Assembly: GCA_035454085.1 (NCBI GenBank)
Contig: DAOTEJ010000071.1
Coordinates: 1-13,685, forward strand
DNA length: 13,685 nt
Source: DAOTEJ01 sp035454085
Lineage (GTDB): Bacteria > Pseudomonadota > Gammaproteobacteria > Burkholderiales > Burkholderiaceae_F
Direction of reading: 5' to 3'
In this document: positions 1 to 5,375 of the stretch, one piece after another
Layout of the letters: each line of letters opens with the position of its first letter
Numbering within the stretch: position 1 is the first letter of the stretch
Translations under genes and position numbers: made by a program
Notes under the pieces: model-generated
The model's database searches: none
The model's input: the letters and a program-made list of their open reading frames with translations, nothing else
What the model was told of the DNA's origin: nothing

Positions 1-202
1 TGATCGCGAAGCTGGGCTTGCGCTCGGCGTCGTCGCGCACCTCGCGCAGCGTGATCAGCGGCGACAGCTCCGCGATCTCGGCGAGCAGGGCCTGCATCTC
101 GCGCGACTTGTCGCTCTCGTCGAGCGAGGCGGTGATCTCGATCGGCAGGATGAGCCGTCCCAGGTAGGTCTTGAGCTGCGTCTTGAGATTGGCGTCGAGC
201 AT
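1..202 (-). CDS. ahpF: Alkyl hydroperoxide reductase subunit F, N-terminal fragment
   Basis: AhpF is the cytoplasmic NADH-dependent flavoprotein that re-reduces the disulfide of AhpC during peroxide turnover. Only the first 67 codons are here; the gene runs off the left edge. The protein begins MLDANLKTQLKTYL and continues with SLDESDKSREMQALLAEIAELS and then ITLREV. This is the usual start of the AhpF N-terminal double-thioredoxin-fold domain. The NTD CxxC and the FAD and NADH domains would lie outside the window. The ATG at 202-200 is supported by a strong ribosome binding site, GAGGA at 213-209, six bases upstream. It lies 170 bp downstream of ahpC on the same strand, the usual ahpCF order. 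The long spacer with hairpins suggests ahpF may be expressed at a different level from ahpC. The family call is firm; the truncation is a window effect. Confidence 0.93.
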   Translation of the reverse strand, partial: MLDANLKTQLKTYLGRLILPIEITASLDESDKSREMQALLAEIAELSPLITLREVRDDAERKPSFAI

Positions 203-284
203 GGCAGGTCCTCGTGAGCCGCCGGCAAACCGGACGGGCAGATAGATGGCGTAGGGAATGGGTGCGGCAAGGCCACTGCCGGAG

Positions 285-310
285 CGGCCCGCGCTGGAAG
301 CCGCGGGCCG
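285..310 (-). terminator. Inverted repeat 2 in the ahpC-ahpF spacer
   Basis: Perfect 9-bp arms (285-293 and 302-310, arm CGGCCCGCG) with an 8-base loop, lying 83 bp before the ahpF start. No U-tract follows on the minus strand, so a classical intrinsic terminator is not supported. A partial attenuator or an mRNA processing or stability hairpin fits better. Confidence 0.4.
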
Positions 311-329
311 TTCGAGCCGTGGGCCTGCG

Positions 330-358
330 CCGGACGCGCGATGGGGGAGCGCGTCCGG
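330..358 (-). terminator. Inverted repeat 1 just downstream of ahpC
   Basis: Perfect 10-bp arms (330-339 and 349-358, arm CCGGACGCGC) around a 9-base loop, starting 14 bp past the ahpC stop codon. It would form a very stable RNA hairpin at the ahpC 3' end. No run of T follows on the minus strand, so full termination is doubtful. It may protect the ahpC message from 3' exonucleases, or attenuate readthrough into ahpF. Confidence 0.45.
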
Positions 359-372
359 GCAGCGGCGTCGGC

Positions 373-936
373 TTAGATCTTGCCGACCAGGTCGAGCGAG
401 GGCGCGAGGGTCTCGTCGCCCGGGGTCCACTTGGCGGGGCACACCTCGCCCGGGTGGCTGGCCACGTATTGCGCGGCCTGCACCTTGCGCAGCAGCTCGC
501 GCGCGTCGCGGCCGATGCCGTTGTCGTGGATCTCGGCGAGCTTGATCTGGCCCTCGGGGTTGATCACGAAGGTGCCGCGCAGCGCCAGACCCTCTTCCTC
601 GATCATCACGTCGAAGTTGCGGGTCAGCGTGCCGGTGGGGTCACCCACCAGCGGGTAGCGGATCTTCTTGATCGTGTCCGAGGTGTCGTGCCAGGCCTTG
701 TGGGTGAAGTGGGTGTCGGTCGACACGCCGTAGATCTCCACGCCGAGCGCCTTGAAGGTGTCGTAGTGGTCGGCCACGTCGCCGAGCTCGGTCGGGCACA
801 CGAAGGTGAAGTCGGCCGGGTAGAAGAAGACGACCGACCACTTGCCCTTGAGGCTTGCGTCGCTGACTTCGACGAACTTGCCGTTGTGGTAGGCCGTTGC
901 CTTGAAGGGCTTGATCTGGGTGTTGATGATCGACAT
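373..936 (-). CDS. ahpC: Alkyl hydroperoxide reductase subunit C (typical 2-Cys peroxiredoxin)
   Basis: AhpC reduces H2O2, organic hydroperoxides and peroxynitrite in the cytoplasm and is recycled by AhpF. The 187-aa length equals that of the classic enterobacterial protein. The peroxidatic cysteine is C47 in FVCPTE, and the resolving cysteine is C166 in EVCPAKW near the C-terminus. The end, LAPSLDLVGKI, is the canonical AhpC tail. The ATG at 936-934 has GGAG at 949-946 as ribosome binding site with 9-base spacing. Upstream (985-1052) lies an AT-rich region with OxyR-type ATAG-N7-CTAT palindromes, so peroxide induction through OxyR is likely. Downstream on the same strand is ahpF, after a 170-bp spacer with two strong inverted repeats. 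Nothing is missing from the protein. Confidence 0.98.
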   Translation of the reverse strand: MSIINTQIKPFKATAYHNGKFVEVSDASLKGKWSVVFFYPADFTFVCPTELGDVADHYDTFKALGVEIYGVSTDTHFTHKAWHDTSDTIKKIRYPLVGDPTGTLTRNFDVMIEEEGLALRGTFVINPEGQIKLAEIHDNGIGRDARELLRKVQAAQYVASHPGEVCPAKWTPGDETLAPSLDLVGKI

Positions 937-985
937 CTGGATGTACTCCGTGGTTTGGGGGAAGAGCGTCTTTCGGACAGGGCGA

Positions 986-1014
986 ATAATAGGTGTCGTC
1001 TATGTTTTATAGAA
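986..1014 (-). promoter_or_regulatory. Candidate ahpC promoter (activator-type)
   Basis: On the minus strand, TATTAT (991-986) matches the sigma-70 -10 box at five of six bases. Seventeen bases upstream, at 1014-1009, the -35 position reads TTCTAT, a poor match. A good -10 with a poor -35 is expected where an activator such as OxyR contacts RNA polymerase, and the OxyR-like operator abuts at 1015. The start would be near 979, giving a leader of about 43 nt. An alternative promoter, TTGATG (1047-1042), 17 bp, TATTTT (1024-1019), lies inside the operator and could give OxyR-independent transcription. Confidence 0.45.
989..1003. promoter_or_regulatory. Isolated ATAG-N7-CTAT palindrome overlapping the ahpC -10/spacer
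   Basis: ATAG at 989-992 and CTAT at 1000-1003 are separated by seven bases, as in an OxyR half-operator, and it scores as well as the upstream element. Its centre is 26 bp from the neighbouring palindrome rather than the 22 bp of the OxyR repeat, and it overlaps the candidate -10. If bound, it would more likely repress than activate. Confidence 0.35.
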
Positions 1015-1051
1015 ATTCAAAATATGAATACTATTGATAGCCATCAACTAT
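1015..1051. promoter_or_regulatory. Candidate OxyR operator
   Basis: Two 15-bp dyads lie exactly 22 bp apart centre to centre, the phasing of the OxyR tetramer site (ATAG-N7-CTAT, 7 bp, ATAG-N7-CTAT). The distal dyad, at 1037-1051, is a full ATAG/CTAT match and extends to GATAG/CTATC. The proximal dyad, at 1015-1029, is ATTCA/TGAAT, a perfect dyad with a weaker consensus match. It sits just upstream of the poor -35 of the candidate ahpC promoter, where OxyR normally binds to activate ahpC. No oxyR gene is in the window. Confidence 0.5.
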
Positions 1052-1253
1052 CGAACCTCTGACGACACTAGGGATTTCACGATCAGGAGGCCAACCCCGC
1101 CAGGCCACGGCCCCACGCGAGGCGACCCGACCACCGCAGCCGAGGGCGTGCTGCCCGCCCAAGGCGGTCAGACGGCCGGCGTGGTGCGATGATTCGCGGC
1201 ATCGCGCGCCGCACCCCGCGGACGCCACCGCCCGCCCAACCGCCCCGTCCGTC

Positions 1254-2144
1254 TTGGCCCTGCCTGCCTCCACCCCCAGCCGCGTTCTGGCCTGGTTCTT
1301 CGTGCTGGTGTGGGGCTCGGGCTATCTGGCGACCAAGACCGGCCTGCAGTACGCCCCGCCCTTCACCTTCCTGAGCCTGCGCTTCGCGGCCGCGCTGCTG
1401 GTGGCCGTGCCCCTGGTGCTGGCCCTGCGCCCCGCCTGGCCCGCCACCTGGGGGGGCTGGGCTCACATCACGGTGGCCGGCCTGCTGATGCACGCCGTGA
1501 ACCTCGGAGGCAGCCACAGCGCGCAGTATCTCGGCATGTCCGCGGGGGTGACGGCACTGGTGCTGTCGGTGCAACCGCTGCTGACCGCCACGCTGGCCGT
1601 GGGCTTCATGGGCGAGCGGCTCCTGGCGCGGCAATGGTTCGGCATCGCGCTCGGGCTGGCGGGCGTGGCGCTGGTCGTGTGGCACAAGATCGACCTGCGC
1701 GCGGTGAGCTTCGAGGCCATCGTCGCCGTGCTGGTGGCGCTCGCCGCGATCACCTTGGGCACGCTCTACCAGCGCATCTTCTGCCCTACCGTGGACCTGC
1801 GCGCGGCGATGCTCATCCAGTTCGCCGTCACCCTGCTCACGGTGCTTCCGCTGGCCTGGGCCTACGAGGGCCTGCGCGTGCAGTGGTCCTGGGCGCTGGC
1901 CGGCTCGGTGCTGTTTCTGGTGCTGTTCGCCTCGATCCTGGCAGTCAACGCGCTGCACACCCTGATGCGCCGCGGCCAGGCCACGCGCGTGACCAGCCTG
2001 CTCTATCTCACGCCGCTGATCGCCGTGGCGCTCGAGTGGCTGCTGTTTCGCGTGCAGCCCACCGCGCTGACCTGGCTGGGCATCGCCGTCACCTGCGCCG
2101 GCGTGGCTCTGACCGCCTGGCAAGCCGCGCCGCGCAGCCCATGA
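1254..2144 (+). CDS. EamA-family (DMT superfamily) inner-membrane permease
   Basis: DMT/EamA permeases have ten transmembrane helices in two repeated EamA domains and usually export amino acids or related small metabolites. This 296-aa protein has the expected length. It opens with TM1 containing LVWGSGYLATKTGLQYAPPF, a typical EamA N-terminal motif. The second repeat begins near residue 155 (IVAVLVALAAITLGTLYQR), with the late helices around LTPLIAVALEWLLF. The start is taken as TTG 1254, the first possible start in a frame open since 1041. No Shine-Dalgarno is visible, so the exact start is uncertain. The stop overlaps the next gene's start in an ATGA junction (2141-2144), implying translational coupling with the MFS permease. 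Substrate cannot be deduced from sequence. Confidence 0.88.
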   Translation: MALPASTPSRVLAWFFVLVWGSGYLATKTGLQYAPPFTFLSLRFAAALLVAVPLVLALRPAWPATWGGWAHITVAGLLMHAVNLGGSHSAQYLGMSAGVTALVLSVQPLLTATLAVGFMGERLLARQWFGIALGLAGVALVVWHKIDLRAVSFEAIVAVLVALAAITLGTLYQRIFCPTVDLRAAMLIQFAVTLLTVLPLAWAYEGLRVQWSWALAGSVLFLVLFASILAVNALHTLMRRGQATRVTSLLYLTPLIAVALEWLLFRVQPTALTWLGIAVTCAGVALTAWQAAPRSP

Positions 2145-3298
2145 CCCTGCCCCGTCTGATCGTGCTGGTGGTCCTCACGCACACGGCCTTCGGGGCCACG
2201 CGCGTGACCACCTCTTTGTACGCGCTGTCGCAGCAGGCCTCGGCGTTCACGGTGGGCGTGCTGATGTCGCTCTTCGCACTGCTGCCCATGGTGCTGGCGG
2301 TGGGCGCCGGCCGCTGGATCGACCGCATCGGGCCACGGCGCCCGCTGACGCTGGGCTTGTCGCTGCTGGCGGCAGGCGCGGCGCTGCCCGCGCTCTTCCC
2401 GGCCAAGGTGGCCGACGTGGCGCCGCTGCTGGTGTCGAGCGTGCTGGCGGGCACCGGCTTCATGTACACGCAGATGACGGTGCAGCAGCTCGTCGGCCAC
2501 CTGGCCGACCCCGCGCGGCGCGCGACCGCGTTTTCCTGGCTGGCGATGGGATTCTCGATCTCGGGGCTGATCGGGCCGGTGATGAGCGGCTATCTCATCG
2601 ACCATGGGGGCTTTCGCCTGACCTACCTCGCGCTGCTCGCGCTCGTGACGGCGGGCGCGGCACTGCTGTGGCGTCATCGCAGGGGCCTGCCCGCGCACTG
2701 GCTGCATGAGTCGGCCGAGCGCCCGGAAGGCGAGCACCCCTTCGCGCTCTTCAGGCACCGACCGGTGCGTCAGGTGCTGGTGGCCAGCGCCCTGGTCTCG
2801 ATGGCCTGGGACCTTCAGACCTTCATGATCCCGGTCTACGGCACGGCCGTGGGCCTGAGCGCCTCGCAGGTGGGCCTGGTGCTGGGCGGCTTTGCCACGG
2901 CCACCTTCCTGATCCGATTCGCCATGCCCTGGGTGTCGCGGCGCATGGACGAGTGGCAGGTGCTGGTCGCGGCCTTCTGGGTGGCAGGCACCGCCTTCGC
3001 CCTGATGCCCTGGTTCAGCGGCTTCTGGCCCCTGGTGGCCGTGGCCTTCCTGCTGGGCTTAGGGCTTGGAGCCTCGCAACCCAACGTTCTGTCCTTGCTG
3101 CACGCGATCAGCCCGCCGGGCCGGGTGGGCGAGGCGCTGGGCCTGCGCGCCATGCTCATGAACAGCAGCCACACCTTCCTGCCCCTGGTGTTCGGCGCCA
3201 TGGGCAGCATCGTGGGCGCGGGCGCCGCCTTCTACACCATGGCCGTGATGCTGGGCGCAGGAGGCGTGGCGGGCGCCCGTCGCGAACGCCATGACTGA
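2141..3298 (+). CDS. Major facilitator superfamily transporter
   Basis: This is a 385-aa, twelve-helix MFS permease of the inner membrane, probably a proton-driven efflux carrier. MFS motif A is clear between TM2 and TM3: GAGRWIDRIGPRR, with the key D61-R62 and the basic cluster R66-R67. The two halves are split by a polar central loop (about residues 178-203, rich in R, H and E), then TM7 starts near VLVASALVSMAWDL. I chose ATG 2141 because it overlaps the preceding stop by four bases and places MTLPRLIVLVVLTHTAFG at the start of TM1; the frame is open far upstream only as a GC-rich shadow. Its 3' end overlaps the ChaC-like gene by 8 bp, so the three genes probably form one transcript. The substrate is unknown. 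Confidence 0.88.
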   Translation: MTLPRLIVLVVLTHTAFGATRVTTSLYALSQQASAFTVGVLMSLFALLPMVLAVGAGRWIDRIGPRRPLTLGLSLLAAGAALPALFPAKVADVAPLLVSSVLAGTGFMYTQMTVQQLVGHLADPARRATAFSWLAMGFSISGLIGPVMSGYLIDHGGFRLTYLALLALVTAGAALLWRHRRGLPAHWLHESAERPEGEHPFALFRHRPVRQVLVASALVSMAWDLQTFMIPVYGTAVGLSASQVGLVLGGFATATFLIRFAMPWVSRRMDEWQVLVAAFWVAGTAFALMPWFSGFWPLVAVAFLLGLGLGASQPNVLSLLHAISPPGRVGEALGLRAMLMNSSHTFLPLVFGAMGSIVGAGAAFYTMAVMLGAGGVAGARRERHD

Positions 3299-3911
3299 GC
3301 CGCTGCCGCGCCTGAGCGAGGCGACGCTCGCCGCCTCGCGAGCTGCCCTGCTGGCCGACTGGGACGGCAGCACGCCCCTTTGGCTCTTCGCCTACGCCTC
3401 GCTGATCTGGAAGCCCGAAGTGCGCTTCGACGCCCGCCGCGCCGTGCGCGTGCACGGCTACCACCGCAGCCTGTGTCTGCGCTCGGTGGCGTATCGCGGC
3501 ACGCCCGAGCGGCCGGGCCTGGTGGCCGGGCTGGCGCGTGGCGGCTCCTGCGCGGGCCTGGCACTGCGCGTTCCGGCCGAGGCCGTGCCGGACGAGTTCG
3601 CCCGCCTGTGGGAGCGCGAGATGTTCATGGGCTCCTACGCCCCGCGCTGGCTGGCGGCGCGCACCGACGACGGCCAGGTGTTGCGCGCGCTGGCCTTCGT
3701 GGTCAACCCTGCCGCGGTCAACTACTGCGGCCGCCTGCCCGAGACCGAGATGCTTGCCATCCTGGCGCACGCGCACGGGCGCTACGGCACGAGCCTCGAC
3801 TACCTGGAGCGCACCGTGGCCGCGCTGCGCGCCGAGGGACTCGCTGATCCGCACCTCGAGCGCCTCGCGCGCAAGGCGCGCGCAGCCCGGTCCGCCGGGG
3901 GCGAAGGCTAA
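3291..3911 (+). CDS. ChaC-like glutathione-specific gamma-glutamylcyclotransferase
   Basis: ChaC enzymes cleave glutathione to 5-oxoproline and Cys-Gly in the cytoplasm. This 206-aa protein shows the family plan: the substrate loop FAYASLIWKP (residues 33-42), the strand with RAVRVHGYHRSLCLRS, and the acidic segment LWEREM (106-111) that holds the conserved catalytic-region glutamate, then NPAAVNYCGRLP. The usual YGSL motif reads YASL here (A36 for Gly), an unusual change at a substrate-binding loop. The ATG at 3291 overlaps the MFS gene by 8 bp, so it is likely co-translated with the two permeases. The combination suggests export or recycling of glutathione-derived or thiol compounds, but this is inference. 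The family assignment is good; activity on glutathione is not proven. Confidence 0.85.
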   Translation: MTEPLPRLSEATLAASRAALLADWDGSTPLWLFAYASLIWKPEVRFDARRAVRVHGYHRSLCLRSVAYRGTPERPGLVAGLARGGSCAGLALRVPAEAVPDEFARLWEREMFMGSYAPRWLAARTDDGQVLRALAFVVNPAAVNYCGRLPETEMLAILAHAHGRYGTSLDYLERTVAALRAEGLADPHLERLARKARAARSAGGEG

Positions 3912-3914
3912 ACT
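3909..3914 (+). promoter_or_regulatory. Possible -10 box for leaderless pdxH transcript
   Basis: TAAACT at 3909-3914 covers the chaC stop codon and ends eight bases before the pdxH ATG. Transcription from it would begin at about 3920-3923, leaving practically no leader. No Shine-Dalgarno precedes pdxH, which fits leaderless initiation. No recognisable -35 box is present, so this is a weak call. Confidence 0.25.
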
Positions 3915-3922
3915 CGCGCTTC

Positions 3923-4555
3923 ATGAAGATCGCCGACATCCGCACCGACTACATGCGCGGCGCCCTCGACGAGGCGCACGCCGATCCCGACCCGATCCGC
4001 CAGTTCGCGCGCTGGTGGGACGAGGTCCTCAAGTCCGAAGTGCTCGAGCCCAACGCCATGACGCTGGCCACCGCCGATGAAGCCGGCCGCCCCAGCGTGC
4101 GCACCGTGCTGATCAAGGACTTCGACGCGGCGGGCTTCGTGTTCTACACCAACTACGAGAGCCGCAAGGGGCGCGAACTCGCGGCCAATCCGCGCGCCGC
4201 GCTGCTCTTTTTCTGGCGCGAACTCGAGCGCCAGGTGATCGTCGAAGGCGCGGTCACCCGAGTCGATGCCGCCGAGAGCGACGCCTACTACGCCAGCCGC
4301 CCCCTGCCCAGCCGCCTGGGCGCCTGGGCCAGCCCGCAAAGCCAACCCATCCCCGGCAAGGCCTGGCTGCTCGCCCGAGCCGCCGAGATGGGGGTGCGCC
4401 ACGGCCTCAACCCGGCGCGCCCCCCTCACTGGGGTGGCTACCGCCTCGCGCCGGACCGCCTGGAGTTCTGGCAGGGCCGGCCCTCGCGCCTGCACGACCG
4501 GCTTGCCTACACCCAGAACGGCGGGGAGTGGTATCGCGCACGTTTGGCACCCTGA
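3923..4555 (+). CDS. pdxH: Pyridoxamine/pyridoxine 5'-phosphate oxidase
   Basis: PdxH is the FMN-dependent cytoplasmic oxidase that makes pyridoxal 5'-phosphate from PNP or PMP, the last step of PLP synthesis and salvage. The 210-aa protein is complete. The FMN-binding segment RTVLIKDFD (60-68) is followed by FYTNYESRKGREL (74-86). The family signature lies at 180-193 (LEFWQGRPSRLHDR), including R189 and H191 that contact the substrate phosphate and ring. The protein ends in RLAP, as in E. coli PdxH. The ATG at 3923 follows the ChaC-like gene by 11 bp, and no good ribosome binding site is visible. It could be the last gene of the permease-ChaC transcript or have its own promoter at the chaC stop. 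Confidence 0.97.
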   Translation: MKIADIRTDYMRGALDEAHADPDPIRQFARWWDEVLKSEVLEPNAMTLATADEAGRPSVRTVLIKDFDAAGFVFYTNYESRKGRELAANPRAALLFFWRELERQVIVEGAVTRVDAAESDAYYASRPLPSRLGAWASPQSQPIPGKAWLLARAAEMGVRHGLNPARPPHWGGYRLAPDRLEFWQGRPSRLHDRLAYTQNGGEWYRARLAP

Positions 4556-4581
4556 GCCCGTGCCGACACGGCGAGCGGGCG

Positions 4582-4609
4582 CTCACAGTCGCCCGCCCAG
4601 CACTATGAT
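4582..4609 (+). promoter_or_regulatory. Candidate promoter of the two-component operon
   Basis: TATGAT at 4604-4609 matches the -10 consensus at five of six bases. CTCACA at 4582-4587 is a 4/6 match to the -35 box with a 16-bp spacer. Transcription would start near 4616, downstream of the TTG at 4609, which argues for GTG 4645 as the real start of the response regulator gene. Confidence 0.4.
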
Positions 4610-4644
4610 TGCGGCTCCCTCGTCGCTTCAGCCAGGATCCCGCC

Positions 4645-5364
4645 GTGAGTGAAGCCCCGCTGTCCATCATCATCATCGAAGACGAGCCCGAGTTCCGTCG
4701 CCGCTTCGAGACGATCATCCAGGAAGAGCCCTCGATGCGCCTGGCCGGCAGCGCCGGCACCAAGCGCGAAGGCCAGGCCCTGATCGAGCGCGAGAACTTC
4801 GATGTGATGCTGATCGACCTGGGCCTGCCCGACGGCTCGGGCATCGACCTGATCCGCCAGGTGTCGGCACGCCGCCCCGACGTGGACATCATGGTGGTCA
4901 CCGTGTTCGGCGACGAGCAACACGTGGTCAGCTCGATCGAGGCCGGCGCCACCGGCTACATCCTCAAGGATTCGACCGCGGCCGACGTGATCTCGTGCAT
5001 CCGCCTGCTGCGCGCGGGCGGCAGCCCGGTGAGCCCGGTGGTGGCGCGCAGCGTGCTGCGCGCGATCCGCAACCGCATGAGCGCCGCCGCGGCGCCGCGC
5101 CCCGCCGGTGCCGGCACGGGTGCGGGCGTGGGCAATCTCTTCACCCCCGCCGGCCCGGCCGAGCCCAATCCCCTGTCGGCGCGCGAGACCGAGATCCTCC
5201 AGCTGCTGGCCAAGGGCATGAGCTTCAACGAGATCGGCGAGATCCTCGGCATCTCGCCGCACACCGTGACCGCCCACATCAAGAAGATCTACCGCAAGCT
5301 GCAGGTGCATTCGCGCGGCGAGGCGGTCTACGAAGCCGGCCAGATGGGCCTGTTGCGCGCCTGA
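4645..5364 (+). CDS. NarL/FixJ-family response regulator (REC + LuxR-type HTH)
   Basis: A 239-aa transcription factor activated by phosphorylation. The receiver domain (about 6-125) has the acidic pair E12-D13, phospho-acceptor D58 in LIDLGLPDGSG, switch residue T86 and conserved K108 in GYILKDS. The LuxR-type HTH occupies about 175-239: LSARETEILQLLAKGMSFNEIG, then the recognition helix region SPHTVTAHIKKIYRKL. Between them is an unusually Ala/Gly/Pro-rich linker (about 146-175). I chose GTG 4645 because AGGA (4634-4637) lies seven bases upstream and because the likely promoter start falls after the alternative TTG at 4609. The partner kinase gene follows after 11 bp. Targets are not evident; genes of this type often control their own operon or adjacent genes. 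Confidence 0.94.
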   Translation: MSEAPLSIIIIEDEPEFRRRFETIIQEEPSMRLAGSAGTKREGQALIERENFDVMLIDLGLPDGSGIDLIRQVSARRPDVDIMVVTVFGDEQHVVSSIEAGATGYILKDSTAADVISCIRLLRAGGSPVSPVVARSVLRAIRNRMSAAAAPRPAGAGTGAGVGNLFTPAGPAEPNPLSARETEILQLLAKGMSFNEIGEILGISPHTVTAHIKKIYRKLQVHSRGEAVYEAGQMGLLRA

Positions 5365-5375
5365 GATCCCTCCCG

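Larger units (their letters stand above)
937..1253. other. Intergenic control region between divergent ahpC and EamA-family genes
   Basis: No gene is supported in these 317 bp. Positions 985-1055 are strikingly AT-rich against the surrounding GC-rich DNA and hold the ahpC promoter and OxyR-like palindromes. Positions 1056-1253 are GC-rich. The reading frame of the rightward permease stays open back to 1041 but contains no ATG, GTG or TTG before 1254. An AGGAGG-like string at 1085-1090 has no start codon at a useful distance and looks fortuitous. A weak rightward promoter (TTTATA 1006-1011, 17 bp, TACTAT 1029-1034) can be drawn inside the AT-rich part, but is only a guess. Confidence 0.7.

Noticed and set aside
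1189..1374. ATG at 1189 opening a 61-codon frame before the EamA gene
   Set aside because: Proline- and arginine-rich, overlaps the permease TM1 in another frame, and has no ribosome binding site.
1083..2123. 346-codon minus-strand open frame opposite the EamA permease
   Set aside because: Rich in Q, H, G and R as expected for the antisense of hydrophobic membrane helices; no start signal or domain.
4609..4611. TTG as start of the response regulator
   Set aside because: It overlaps the -10 box and would lie before the transcript start; GTG 4645 has AGGA seven bases upstream and gives the normal receiver N-terminus.
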